Shown here one piece after another: positions 45,170 to 54,290 of a DNA stretch of 64,000 nt (the stretch's first letter is position 1; the number at the start of each line of letters is the position of its first letter). The stretch lies in the NCBI RefSeq assembly GCF_000769915.1, contig NZ_JRLV01000004.1, positions 225,835 to 289,834 on the forward strand. Direction: 5' to 3'. The notes under the pieces are model-generated. The model made no database searches. It saw only the letters and a program-made list of their open reading frames with translations, and had not been told where the DNA came from. Made by a program: the position numbers and the translations under genes. The DNA is from Flavobacterium beibuense F44-8 (GTDB taxonomy: Bacteria; Bacteroidota; Bacteroidia; Flavobacteriales; Flavobacteriaceae).

Positions 45170-47285
45170 GCAATCGGGCAAAATCGCAATACTTTTCTTT
45201 TTTATACACATAACCCTTACTGCACAAGAGCAAAAAAGGGATTCCGTTAATATCAATTCAAGCCTTGATGAGGTGGTTGTAACCGGTCAGTTTGAGCCAC
45301 AATCCCTTAAAAAGTCGGTTCAAAATGTGCGCGTTATTACCCGTACTGATATAAACCAGCTTGGAGCAAACAACCTTGGTGATGTTTTAAATCAGTATGT
45401 AAACATAACGGTACGTCCCAGCGGTACCGACGGCCGATCTACCGTGAGTATGTTTGGCTTGGACGGACTCTACTTCAAAATACTCATTGATAACGTACCA
45501 CTTGTTAACGAAGCCGGACTTGGTAATAACATAGACCTTTCCCAAATTAATCTTAACGATGTTGAAAGGATTGAGATTATTGAAGGTTCAATGGGGGTTA
45601 CCCATGGTGCTAATGCCGTTAGCGGTATACTGAATATAATCACTAAAAAATCATCTAAGAATAAATGGGAAATCTCTGCAACCCTGCAGGAGGAAACTAT
45701 TGGTGATGAATATGCCATGTTTGATGAAGGAAGGCATATACAGGGACTACAGGTATCACATACCCTTACAGATAACTGGTTTATTTCATTAAATGCAAAC
45801 AGAAACGATTTTCAGGGTTACCTTGGAGATAAAAACGGACAGGATTATACCGTTAATGATGATACCAGAGGTTATAACTGGTTACCTAAGGAACAGTTTA
45901 TGACTAATGCGCTGTTAAGCTACAGGCGTAATGACTTTAGGTTCTTTTACCGTTTTGAAATGATGGACGAGAATATTGACTATTACAACAGTCAGGTTGA
46001 AACCTTGTTTAATACCGAATTAGGCTCATATAAGGCATCTCAGGATAAGCGTTATTTTACCGACAGGTTTTACCATCATTTAAACGCTACAGGAAAGCTT
46101 TTTTCAAAGTTGGCTTACAATGTATCAGTTTCTCATCAAAAGCAGCAGAGAGACGTTGAAAGCTTCTTATACCGCATAACTCAGGATCAGGAAGTAAACA
46201 ATATTACAGAAACCGATCAGTCCATGGAGGTTTTATACTCTACAGGGACTTTTAGTAATTTCTTTGAGAGTGATGTGGTCAAACTGCAATTGGGCTATGA
46301 GTTGGTTAATAACAACGGTTTTTCGGTAGTTCAGGAAGCTGATAATGTTTTTGTAGGCTTAAGGGAACGACTGGAAAATTATGATGTGTTTGCTTCTTCC
46401 GAAGTGAATGTTATTGAAGGTTTTTCCTTGCGTCCCGGTTTTAGGTATTCATTCCAGTCGCGTTTTGATAACCAGTATGCTGCATCACTTGGCTTTAGAA
46501 AACTGTTCAAAAACGATTATCAGTTAAGGGGAGCGATAGGGAAGTCTTTCCGAACACCAACTTTTGAGGAACTGTATACTAAAATGATATTTTCAGGACA
46601 TTACTTTACCGGTAATGAAAACCTTATTCCCGAAACCAGTACTTCTTATGAAGTGAGCCTGAAAAAGAACAGTTATTTTGATTCGGGCTTAATGCTTACC
46701 AATAACCTGATTGTAAGTTTTATGGATGTGGAAGACAGGATCACTACCGCTTTCACAGGTTATACAGATGATAATGTACCTATGTATGAGTCTATTAATG
46801 TTAGTAAATACAACATGTGGAATGTATCTACAACTAATCAACTGCAATATGAAAACCTGTCGGTATCCTTTGGGGCAACACTGGCAGGAGTCTCACAGGA
46901 ACTCAATAATGGGGATTTTAAGAGTGATGACAAATACCTCTATACCCTTAATCTAAACAGTAGTGTTTCATACAGAGTGCCTAAATGGAATACCACATTT
47001 TCGGCCTACTACAAATACAATGGCAAAACACAGCAATATACCGCCGATGAGGAAGAGTATGTGCTTACCACTGTGCCTGCTACAAACTGGCTTGACGCAT
47101 CTGTAATCAAATCATTTTTGGATAACAGAGTAAACCTTACCCTTGGAGCAAGAAACCTGCTTGATGTAACAAATATAACCCGCACCGGCAGTACGCAAAC
47201 CGGTAGCCATGCGGCATCTAATAGTGTGATGCTGGCTTATGGCAGATCTTATTATATAAAACTTATGTATAACCTTAATTTCTAA
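45168..47285 (+). CDS. TonB-dependent heme receptor (HmuR-like)
   Basis: 705-residue outer-membrane receptor. A signal peptide (residues 1-19) is followed by a TonB-box-like SLDEVVVTG, a plug domain (NLGDVLNQYVNITVRP, VERIEIIEGSMGVTHGANAVSGILNIIT), and a 22-strand beta-barrel ending in YIKLMYNLNF. Near residue 460 the barrel carries FRTP, then a His in SGHYF, then NENLIPE. This is the FRAP/His/NPNL arrangement of heme receptors. The hmuY gene follows 18 bp later, and the divergent-facing heme ABC transporter lies beyond. Heme or hemoprotein uptake is therefore the likely role. Confidence 0.9.
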   Translation: MQSGKIAILFFFIHITLTAQEQKRDSVNINSSLDEVVVTGQFEPQSLKKSVQNVRVITRTDINQLGANNLGDVLNQYVNITVRPSGTDGRSTVSMFGLDGLYFKILIDNVPLVNEAGLGNNIDLSQINLNDVERIEIIEGSMGVTHGANAVSGILNIITKKSSKNKWEISATLQEETIGDEYAMFDEGRHIQGLQVSHTLTDNWFISLNANRNDFQGYLGDKNGQDYTVNDDTRGYNWLPKEQFMTNALLSYRRNDFRFFYRFEMMDENIDYYNSQVETLFNTELGSYKASQDKRYFTDRFYHHLNATGKLFSKLAYNVSVSHQKQQRDVESFLYRITQDQEVNNITETDQSMEVLYSTGTFSNFFESDVVKLQLGYELVNNNGFSVVQEADNVFVGLRERLENYDVFASSEVNVIEGFSLRPGFRYSFQSRFDNQYAASLGFRKLFKNDYQLRGAIGKSFRTPTFEELYTKMIFSGHYFTGNENLIPETSTSYEVSLKKNSYFDSGLMLTNNLIVSFMDVEDRITTAFTGYTDDNVPMYESINVSKYNMWNVSTTNQLQYENLSVSFGATLAGVSQELNNGDFKSDDKYLYTLNLNSSVSYRVPKWNTTFSAYYKYNGKTQQYTADEEEYVLTTVPATNWLDASVIKSFLDNRVNLTLGARNLLDVTNITRTGSTQTGSHAASNSVMLAYGRSYYIKLMYNLNF

Positions 47286-47303
47286 TTATTTCAATATAAT
47301 CAT

Positions 47304-48419
47304 ATGAAAAAAAGCATTTTAATTCTGGCGGCAGTAGGTTTATTAGCCTCATGCTCTAGTGACGATAGTGATAACAACAATAATGGTGGTGTTATAGATC
47401 CAGGCACGAATCCTATAGAAGAAACAGCCTATATTCAACCTGAAATAGGAGGGCCGAATGAACCGAATCAGGTGTATATCGGTTTGAACGGACCTCAGTC
47501 TGCCGTTGTGGAGCGTACAGCTTGGGATCTTGGATTCTATTCAGGGTCTGATTTTAGGGTAATCCTTAACGGTTCGCTTAAAATGGCTGCCAAAAAACTG
47601 GAGACTACCAATATTGATGAGGTACAGGAGCCAAACGCTTCTGTTACAGTAAGCTTTGCTACTCTTGCATCTTTGGGTTATGTTGATAACCCAACCGGAA
47701 TCCTTACTGGAGATGGTAACGGGGAAGGTACTGCTATTGCTGAAGTTTCTGCAACAGACAGCGAGAACTTTGTTTACCTGGTAAATATGGGGTACGGACT
47801 TTCAACTACAGAGCCTGCTATAGGTAGTGTTAATGTTGATGGTGATCAACGTGGCTGGATGAAAATACGTGTATTGAGAAACGGAGATAACTATGTGTTA
47901 CAATATGCTCCTATTGATGCTACTACACACCAAGAGGTTACTATTTCTAAAAATGACGAATATAACTTTACTTTCTTTAGTATGGTTAACAATAATGAGG
48001 TAATGGTTGAGCCTAAAAAAGGGGAGTGGGATATTAATTTCACCACATTTACTAACTATTACCCGTATCAGGGGGTAGATGTACTTTATCCGTTTGCTGA
48101 TTATGCCGTACTTAACATACTGGGCGGTACAAGAGCCTATGAAGTTGTTACAGAGGAAGCCGACGGAGGTGAAGCAGCATACAATGCTTTTACATTTGCT
48201 GATGTGGATTACGGACTGTTTGAAGCTTCTGCCGAAGATCACAGGTTTGTAAGCTGGAGAACAGAAGCTGGTCCAAACACTACAATGACAGTACAAACAG
48301 ACCGTTTCTTTGTGGTTAAGGATGCTTCGGGTAATCTTTTTAAATTATTGTTCAGGGCTCTTAAAAATGATGCCGGAGAGCGTGGCTATCCGGTGTTTGA
48401 GTATGAACAATTACAATAG
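47304..48419 (+). CDS. hmuY: HmuY family heme-binding lipoprotein
   Basis: 371-residue surface lipoprotein. The signal MKKSILILAAVGLLASC ends in the lipobox Cys, followed by an Asp/Ser/Asn-rich linker. The mature domain has the HmuY hallmarks AWDLGFYSGSDFRVILNGS, PKKGEWDINFTTFTNYY and FKLLFRALKNDAGERGYPVFEYE. In Porphyromonas gingivalis HmuY takes heme from host proteins and hands it to the receptor HmuR, and the gene pair is arranged as here. Heme ligand residues cannot be assigned with confidence. A strong terminator follows. Confidence 0.92.
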   Translation: MKKSILILAAVGLLASCSSDDSDNNNNGGVIDPGTNPIEETAYIQPEIGGPNEPNQVYIGLNGPQSAVVERTAWDLGFYSGSDFRVILNGSLKMAAKKLETTNIDEVQEPNASVTVSFATLASLGYVDNPTGILTGDGNGEGTAIAEVSATDSENFVYLVNMGYGLSTTEPAIGSVNVDGDQRGWMKIRVLRNGDNYVLQYAPIDATTHQEVTISKNDEYNFTFFSMVNNNEVMVEPKKGEWDINFTTFTNYYPYQGVDVLYPFADYAVLNILGGTRAYEVVTEEADGGEAAYNAFTFADVDYGLFEASAEDHRFVSWRTEAGPNTTMTVQTDRFFVVKDASGNLFKLLFRALKNDAGERGYPVFEYEQLQ

Positions 48420-48480
48420 AATCATTTTAATATTCATAGCTGTAAAAAGCAGTAGTTAAGTTAGTTTTTGTTTTTAATGC

Positions 48481-48520
48481 ATCCCGACCGGATTTCATAG
48501 TTACCGGTCGGGATTTTTTT
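48481..48520 (+). terminator. Rho-independent terminator after hmuY
   Basis: ATCCCGACCGG (48481-48491) with CCGGTCGGGAT (48504-48514), followed by a T-tract. Confidence 0.88.
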
Positions 48521-48545
48521 GTTTATAAGGTAAATATTGACAAAT

Positions 48546-48569
48546 AAAAAACCCCGCTGATGCGGGGTT
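48546..48569 (-). terminator. Rho-independent terminator of the hmuTUV-hemS operon
   Basis: AACCCCGC (48550-48557), loop TGAT, GCGGGGTT (48562-48569). On the minus strand it is followed by a T-run, 22 bp after the hemS-like stop. Confidence 0.85.
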
Positions 48570-48591
48570 CACAATTTAAAGATAACACGAA

Positions 48592-49629
48592 TTATAACGA
48601 AGCGACAAGTTCTCGCCACTCTTCAAGTTCAGGTATGCCCGGTTTTCTTTTTCCAAAGAACTGAACGATAATCTCTCCCAGTTCGTTGTATACCTCAATG
48701 GCAGTCACCATACCGTCTTCGGTTGGTTTTCTAACAATCCAGGTTTGGGCAATTTTATCCATATCAAGATGCAGGTTAAAATCAGGGTCCATAACGTTAA
48801 ACCAGTTGTTATGCCACATGGTTTTTCTTACCAGTCCGGTGTGTATCTGGATATTCCCTCTGTTACCTACAAAGCACATAATAGGAGTCTTTGTTTCCGC
48901 AGCGCCTTCCAGCATTTTTACTACAGCTTCTTTTTCAATCTTCTTAGCAAAGTTTTCATTTGGAGCTAAACGCAATGCCTGTGTTCTGGTAACGCCAAAC
49001 TTTTTAAGCATACCGAAGAACGCATGGGTGTCTTTTAGGTTCTCCCATGCTTCCTGAAAGCCTTTTACATCTATTTCAGTATCCGGTTTCTCATCAATGT
49101 TTAATGCAACATCCACTGTAGTTTCATCTGTACCTTGGTTGTCTGATGTATATTTTGCAACGAGTTCGTCAAAAGCAGCTTCGTTGCTGTCTTTGGTAAG
49201 GTATATTTTATGGATAGCTAAACCGTCTTTACCAAAAAACTGCAGACTTTTACGATCTCCGTGCTCTGATTTTTCGCTTACGGCAAATGCCTTGTCCCAA
49301 TGCGCAAGGAAGATACGTAGATCGATATCCTCACCTACAAAAAGTCCGGCAAACGGACTGTTGAAATCAGGGTTAAGGTAAACACCTTTTCTTTCGTGTA
49401 CACACTCGTCATTGCGCGTAAGTGCCATTACTTTACCAAGCTTTTCAATTTCTGTAAGTATGGCAGCAAATTCAGGCTTAAGTCGGGTTACCGTATCTCC
49501 GGTTTGCGTGGCTAAAAGCTCAGCTTCGCTTACACCAAGTTTTTCGGCAGCATTACGTATTCTTAAATGTGGGTTTTCGGCCTTAAGGGCATCCCACTGC
49601 GATTTAAGGTTATTGGTTATAGTATCCAT
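48592..49629 (-). CDS. hemS: HemS/ChuS-like hemin-degrading factor
   Basis: 345-residue cytoplasmic heme-handling protein built of two tandem HemS repeats (about residues 10-165 and 185-340). The first begins LKSQWDALKAENPHLRIRNAAEKLGVSEAELLA and the second FQEAWENLKDTHAFFGMLKKFGVTRTQAL (quoted in parts). Conserved blocks include FVGNRGNIQIHTG and MWHNNWFNVMDPDFNLHL. Family members bind heme and, in ChuS, open the ring to release iron. It is the last gene of the hmuT-hmuU-hmuV-hemS operon, 17 bp after hmuV. Confidence 0.93.
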   Translation of the reverse strand: MDTITNNLKSQWDALKAENPHLRIRNAAEKLGVSEAELLATQTGDTVTRLKPEFAAILTEIEKLGKVMALTRNDECVHERKGVYLNPDFNSPFAGLFVGEDIDLRIFLAHWDKAFAVSEKSEHGDRKSLQFFGKDGLAIHKIYLTKDSNEAAFDELVAKYTSDNQGTDETTVDVALNIDEKPDTEIDVKGFQEAWENLKDTHAFFGMLKKFGVTRTQALRLAPNENFAKKIEKEAVVKMLEGAAETKTPIMCFVGNRGNIQIHTGLVRKTMWHNNWFNVMDPDFNLHLDMDKIAQTWIVRKPTEDGMVTAIEVYNELGEIIVQFFGKRKPGIPELEEWRELVASL

Positions 49630-49646
49630 AATTCGGGTATTTATTA

Positions 49647-50423
49647 TTATGTTCCAAAAATTATTAACGGGTTATTATTAACAGGGTTAGGGCAAACGGT
49701 ACAGGGAAAATTGTACACTTTGCTTATTATCTCGGGTGTAAACACTTTCTCTGGGGTGTTGTGTGCCACTACCTGTCCTTTTTTCAAAAGCATTATCCTG
49801 TCGGCAAACTGAGCGGCAAGATTAAGGTCATGCAATACCATTACTGCGGTATTGCCTTTTTTAGTAAAGTTTTTAATAGTGTGCAGTATTCTGTGTTGGT
49901 GTAGTACATCAAGGTTATTAAGAGGCTCGTCTAAAAAAACAAGTTTATTTAATACCTCGTTATCAAGCTGGGTAAGCACACGGGCCAGATGTACACGCTG
50001 TTTTTCTCCGCCTGAAAGCAAATTGTAATCACGGTTTTCAAGATGAGCGACATCAGTCTCTTCCATGGCTTTGAGTACCGCTTCATGGTCTTTTTGATTC
50101 GGGTTGGCGTTAAAATAAGGGTAACGTCCCATCATCACAACATCTTTGCATGATAGCGGAATGTCATGGCTGTTATTTTGCGAAAACTTAGCTTTGTTGT
50201 ATGCCAGCTCCATTTGTTCCCACTCTTCAAAAGTTTTTTTCTTAAAGAAAATAGGCTCTTCATTCTTTCCGGTTTCGTTTGCTAATAAACTTAGCAATGT
50301 AGACTTCCCGGCGCCGTTAGGTCCTACTATTACTAAGAGTTCACCATAGTTCACCGATATATCTATGTTGTGTAGTATAGCATGCTTTTTATGCGAATAG
50401 GATATTTTGTAGGCTTCCAGCAT
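49647..50423 (-). CDS. hmuV: Heme ABC transporter ATP-binding protein
   Basis: 258-residue ABC ATPase of the FepC/HmuV type that energises heme import across the inner membrane. Walker A is GPNGAGKST (about residues 34-42), the signature motif is LLSGGEKQRVHLARVL, Walker B is LVFLDEPLNNLDVLHQHRIL, and the H-loop is VLHDLNLAAQFAD. The C-terminus ends with the HmuV-like extension. It follows hmuU by 1 bp and precedes the hemS-like gene, so it belongs to the same operon. Confidence 0.93.
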   Translation of the reverse strand: MLEAYKISYSHKKHAILHNIDISVNYGELLVIVGPNGAGKSTLLSLLANETGKNEEPIFFKKKTFEEWEQMELAYNKAKFSQNNSHDIPLSCKDVVMMGRYPYFNANPNQKDHEAVLKAMEETDVAHLENRDYNLLSGGEKQRVHLARVLTQLDNEVLNKLVFLDEPLNNLDVLHQHRILHTIKNFTKKGNTAVMVLHDLNLAAQFADRIMLLKKGQVVAHNTPEKVFTPEIISKVYNFPCTVCPNPVNNNPLIIFGT

Positions 50424-50424
50424 A

Positions 50425-51459
50425 TTACATCGATTTTCGGTTTCTTATAAGTATTACAATAAAAATAGGGGCACCCATAAAGGCAGTAAGTATGCCTATA
50501 GGCACTTCTGAAGGCTGTGCTATGGTTCGGCTGATGGTATCTGCCGTAAGGAGGAGTATTCCGCCCATTACGGCAGACAGAGGCAATATTATATTATAGT
50601 TGGATTTAAAGAGTAGCCTTAAAATGTAAGGAACTATAAGGCCTACAAAGCCTATGGTTCCGGCAAAGGCTACAGAGGTACCTACCATCAGCGCTGTTAA
50701 CAACACTATTTGCTTTTTTATTTTTTCTACCGGAATTCCCAAATGCTGTGCATCGCGCTCTCCAAGCATCATAGCATTAAGCGCTTTTCCTTTATTGATA
50801 AGGAATACATAGGAAACCAGTACGATTACGGCTAAAATGAGGTTTTTGGTCCAGGTTGCTCCTGCAAGGCTGCCCAGGTTCCAAAAGGTAAGATCCCTTA
50901 GCTGCTCCTCTTTAGAGATGTAGATAAGAAAACCGGTTATGGCAAAACCAAGTGCTGTAAAAGCCACACCGCAAAGCAACATGACAACCACGTTAGTTTT
51001 ACCGTTTGATGTAGAAATACGGTATACCAGTATCATGGTTAGCAACGCCCCGATAAAGGCCATTATACTAAGCAATGAGAAATGGAAAACTTCGGGGATG
51101 TATTGCTTAAACGAACTTCCCAAAACGATGGTAAGTGCGGCAAACAATGATGCACCCGATGTTATCCCGATAAGATCGGGTGTGGCAAGGGGATTTTTAA
51201 ACATACCCTGCAGGCACGTGCCCGATACTGCCAAAGCACTGCCTATAAGCACTGCCATTGTAATGCGTGGCAAACGAAGGTTTAAAAGTACAAAGCGGTC
51301 ACTTTGTGATATTGAACTGTCTCCCGACAGTATGCCCGAAAATAACTCTGCCACCGAGTGTTTTTCAAATGCATATACTCCCATATAAAGGGAAACTACT
51401 GCCAGTGTAACCAGCAGTAGTATTCCGGAGGTAATATATAACGAGAGCTTATTTTGCAT
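50425..51459 (-). CDS. hmuU: FecCD-family heme/iron ABC transporter permease
   Basis: 344-residue permease with about ten membrane helices and typical FecCD blocks: LRLPRITMAVLIGSALAVSGTCLQG, NPLATPDLIGITSGAS, and AFAGTIGFVGLIVPYILRLL. The C-terminal AQPSEVPIGILTAFMGAPIFIVIL is diagnostic (quoted in part). The gene overlaps hmuT by 11 bp and is followed 1 bp later by hmuV. Heme specificity is inferred from the hemS-like and hmuY neighbours; the family also carries siderophores and B12. Confidence 0.93.
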   Translation of the reverse strand: MQNKLSLYITSGILLLVTLAVVSLYMGVYAFEKHSVAELFSGILSGDSSISQSDRFVLLNLRLPRITMAVLIGSALAVSGTCLQGMFKNPLATPDLIGITSGASLFAALTIVLGSSFKQYIPEVFHFSLLSIMAFIGALLTMILVYRISTSNGKTNVVVMLLCGVAFTALGFAITGFLIYISKEEQLRDLTFWNLGSLAGATWTKNLILAVIVLVSYVFLINKGKALNAMMLGERDAQHLGIPVEKIKKQIVLLTALMVGTSVAFAGTIGFVGLIVPYILRLLFKSNYNIILPLSAVMGGILLLTADTISRTIAQPSEVPIGILTAFMGAPIFIVILIRNRKSM

Positions 51460-52339
51460 TTTCGGCCAGCTGACTGTTTAATTGTACTGCAGCTTCTCCA
51501 AGACGTGGCCCGAAACCACTTAAAAGAGCACCGTCCATGATGATTATCTTTTTGTTTTTACCGGCATTGGTTTTGTCCATACCCGGTAATTTAAACACAC
51601 CCTGTGGACCTCCAAGGCTTCCAACACCCGAGTCAAACATTAGTATAATATCAGGATTACCCTGTAAAAGGGCTTCAGGCGTTAGGGGCTTGTACTCTTC
51701 AAATCCGGTAACCGCATTAGTAGCACCGGCAAGTGTAATTACTTTATCTACAGGTGTATTAGTTCCGCTTACCATTAGCATATTTGCCCCACGGGCATAA
51801 ATAAATAATACCTTAGGTTTGGTTTCTAAGTTTTGCACTTTAGCAAGATCTGTATCTATTTTATCCTGTAGGGATTTGTAGTTGTCATTGTTAAGTGTGT
51901 TTGCTACTTCTTCAATTAGTTTCTTAGTGCCTGCCGGGCTTATTTCCTGAGTGTAAATTTGGGTTTCTATACCGGCAGTTTTTAGCTTTTCTGCCAGTTC
52001 CGGGCCTATGTCTGTACTAGTTCCCAGTATCAGGGTAGGTTGAAGTTCCATTATGGTTTCTACCGAAAGGCTTCTAACATGTCCTAAATCCTTAGCAGTA
52101 GTTTTAACCGATTCGGGATAGGCACTGGTAACATCTACACCAACCAGTTCACTTTCATGACCCAGGGCAGCTATTATTTCGGTTACGGCTCCGTTTAGCG
52201 ATACGATGCGTTGTCCTTCTACAGGAGCCACAGCTTCCTGTTCTGTTGTCGTTTCGTTGTTATTAGTGGTTTCTTTTTTACATGAAATAACTGTAAATAA
52301 AGCGATTGTAAGTAAGGTTAGAAGGCTTATTTTTTTCAT
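51449..52339 (-). CDS. hmuT: Heme ABC transporter substrate-binding lipoprotein
   Basis: 296-residue periplasmic binding protein of the BtuF/HmuT (type III) fold. It carries a lipoprotein signal MKKISLLTLLTIALFTVISC and an Asn/Thr/Glu linker. Two lobes are joined by a long helix; key segments are RIVSLNGAVTEIIAALGHESELVGVDVTS, LQPTLILGTSTDIGPELAEKL and ALLQGNPDIILMFDSGVGSLGG (quoted in parts). It is the first gene of hmuT-hmuU-hmuV-hemS. Its promoter region has a TACATTTG -7 box flanked by ATTTAGAAT-type elements shared with the heme receptor gene. Confidence 0.92.
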   Translation of the reverse strand: MKKISLLTLLTIALFTVISCKKETTNNNETTTEQEAVAPVEGQRIVSLNGAVTEIIAALGHESELVGVDVTSAYPESVKTTAKDLGHVRSLSVETIMELQPTLILGTSTDIGPELAEKLKTAGIETQIYTQEISPAGTKKLIEEVANTLNNDNYKSLQDKIDTDLAKVQNLETKPKVLFIYARGANMLMVSGTNTPVDKVITLAGATNAVTGFEEYKPLTPEALLQGNPDIILMFDSGVGSLGGPQGVFKLPGMDKTNAGKNKKIIIMDGALLSGFGPRLGEAAVQLNSQLAENAK

Positions 52340-52364
52340 TTGGATAATGATATTGTTTTTAATG

Positions 52365-52403
52365 AATCTAAATTAACGCAAATGTATTATTTTTATTTAG
52401 AAT
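52365..52403 (-). promoter_or_regulatory. hmuT promoter with candidate iron-operator elements
   Basis: On the minus strand the -7 box TACATTTG is at 52386-52379. ATTCTAAAT (52403-52395) lies upstream of it and ATTTAGATT (52373-52365) downstream. These match, in inverse or direct form, the ATTTAGAAT elements at the heme receptor gene. Confidence 0.5.
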
Positions 52404-52534
52404 GAAAAAAAATAAGAACGTTAAAATAAAATAGCTTCACGGGAAGTTTACTTAAGGCGCAGTTTGATAGCTAAAATCTATTAAGTGATATTTTAAAACT
52501 GTGCCATTTATTCTGTTATTACAGAAACAAGACG

Positions 52535-52542
52535 TAAATTTG
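52535..52542 (+). promoter_or_regulatory. -7 promoter element of the second SUF segment (sufS)
   Basis: TAAATTTG matches TAnnTTTG. A CTG ends 19 bp upstream as a partial -33 box. It lies 52 bp before the sufS ATG. Confidence 0.55.
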
Positions 52543-52594
52543 TACCCAATTTGTTGTAAAGCCATTAGTTGGCAAAAAATAGAGGAGAAGAAAA

Positions 52595-53809
52595 ATGTTT
52601 GATATAAAAGCTGTAAGGGCTGATTTCCCGATACTTAACCAAACCGTAAACGGTAAACCGCTGGTATATTTTGATAATGCGGCAACATCACAAAAACCAC
52701 AGGTGGTTATAGATGCAATTTCAAAATACTATGGAGAGATAAACTCCAACATACACAGGGGTGTACATACCCTTAGCCAGTTGGCAACCGATGCCTACGA
52801 GATTTCAAGGCAAAAAATCCAAAAGCACATTAATGCCAAGCACAGCTACGAAGTGCTGTTTACAGCAGGTACCACTCATGGTATTAACCTTGTGGCAAAC
52901 GGTTTTGCGGCATTTGTAAAGGCAGGCGATGAGGTAATGGTTTCGGCAATGGAACATCATAGCAATATAGTGCCGTGGCAAATGCTTTGTGAAAGAGTAG
53001 GTGGTAAGCTTGTTGTTATTCCTATGAATGAAAATGGTGAGCTTATCATTGAGGAGTTTGAAAAACGCCTTTCCGATAAAACCAAACTGGTTGCCGTTAA
53101 CCACATTAGTAACTCACTGGGAACCATTAACCCGGTAAAACATATTATTGATAAGGCACATGCTGTAGGCGCAGCGATACTTATTGACGGAGCTCAGGCA
53201 GCTCCACACTTAAAAATTGACGTACAGGAGCTTAATTGCGATTTTTATGCCTTATCAGGACATAAAGCATGTGGTCCAACAGGTAGCGGTATACTGTATG
53301 GTAAAGAGGAATGGCTTAATAAACTACCTCCTTATCAGGGTGGTGGTGAAATGATAAAAGAGGTAAGCTTTGAAAAAACTACCTATGCCGATTTACCTCA
53401 TAAATTTGAAGCAGGTACGCCAAATATTGAAGGTGGTATTGTACTTGGTACGGCTATAGATTACCTTAACTCAATAGGGCTTGATAATATAGCTGCTTAT
53501 GAGCATGAACTACTGGTTTATGGCACCGAAAAGCTACTGGAAATTGAAGGTCTTAAAATTATTGGTACGGCTAACGAAAAAACATCGGTAATATCGTTTA
53601 ATGTGGGTAACATTCACCCGTATGATATTGGTGCTATTGTAGATAAAATGGGTATTGCCGTGAGAACGGGTCACCATTGTACACAACCGGTTATGGATTT
53701 CTTTAAAATACCGGGAACCGTAAGGGCTTCGTTTGCTTTTTACAATACCAAAGAAGAAATAGACGCTCTTGTTACTGCTGTTAAGAAAGCGCAAACAATG
53801 TTGGGTTAA
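52595..53809 (+). CDS. sufS: SufS-type cysteine desulfurase
   Basis: 404-residue PLP enzyme (class V aminotransferase fold) that removes sulfur from cysteine for Fe-S assembly. The PLP Lys lies in FYALSGHKACGPTGSG, the His of the active site in FTAGTTHGINLVA and VSAMEHHSNIVPW, and the catalytic Cys in RTGHHCTQPVMDFF (near residue 361). The short group II active-site loop around RTGHHC is that of SufS. It starts the second SUF segment with its own promoter, divergent from the hmu operon. Confidence 0.96.
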   Translation: MFDIKAVRADFPILNQTVNGKPLVYFDNAATSQKPQVVIDAISKYYGEINSNIHRGVHTLSQLATDAYEISRQKIQKHINAKHSYEVLFTAGTTHGINLVANGFAAFVKAGDEVMVSAMEHHSNIVPWQMLCERVGGKLVVIPMNENGELIIEEFEKRLSDKTKLVAVNHISNSLGTINPVKHIIDKAHAVGAAILIDGAQAAPHLKIDVQELNCDFYALSGHKACGPTGSGILYGKEEWLNKLPPYQGGGEMIKEVSFEKTTYADLPHKFEAGTPNIEGGIVLGTAIDYLNSIGLDNIAAYEHELLVYGTEKLLEIEGLKIIGTANEKTSVISFNVGNIHPYDIGAIVDKMGIAVRTGHHCTQPVMDFFKIPGTVRASFAFYNTKEEIDALVTAVKKAQTMLG

Positions 53810-53846
53810 ATTTTAAAATACCTACTTTTACCGTAAAAAGTATTGT

Positions 53847-54284
53847 ATGAAAAAGTTTGCAGCAATTGTACTATTGGCACTTTTTGCCGTAGGGTGTGCA
53901 TCGGCACTTAAAAAGGAAAGCGACAAGATTTCGTTTGAATATGAAGCCATAACCAGGGGCAGTTACAAAAAGGTAATTGTAAAGCAGGATACGGTTATTA
54001 CCATTAAAGACAGAGACCTGAAGGATGTGGTTACAGCAGGACTTAAAAACGGTGAGTGGAACAGCCTTTTAAAATCGCTTGAGGGTGTAAACCTTGAAGG
54101 ACTTAACGAAATTAAGGCACCAAGTGTAAAGCATCAGGTAGATGCAGCACCAATAGCAAACCTAAAAGTAATACGCGGAGATAAAACCTACCAGAGCAAA
54201 AGCTTTGATCATGGTAATCCGCCACAGGAAATAAAAGATGTTGTAGAAAAAATTATGGCAGCATCTGATTTTAAAAAGAAATAA
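53847..54284 (+). CDS. Lipoprotein of unknown function between sufS and sufE
   Basis: 145 residues. A lipoprotein signal MKKFAAIVLLALFAVGC (Cys 17) is followed by a small alpha/beta domain with ISFEYEAITRGSYKKVIVKQDTV, a central helix LKDVVTAGLKNGEWNSLLKSLEG, and a C-terminal helix PQEIKDVVEKIMAAS. I recognise no domain. It lies in the same orientation 37 bp after sufS and 6 bp before sufE. A periplasm-facing lipoprotein is a surprising member of a cytosolic Fe-S operon. Its coding character is normal for the region. Confidence 0.75.
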   Translation: MKKFAAIVLLALFAVGCASALKKESDKISFEYEAITRGSYKKVIVKQDTVITIKDRDLKDVVTAGLKNGEWNSLLKSLEGVNLEGLNEIKAPSVKHQVDAAPIANLKVIRGDKTYQSKSFDHGNPPQEIKDVVEKIMAASDFKKK

Positions 54285-54290
54285 AACAAA

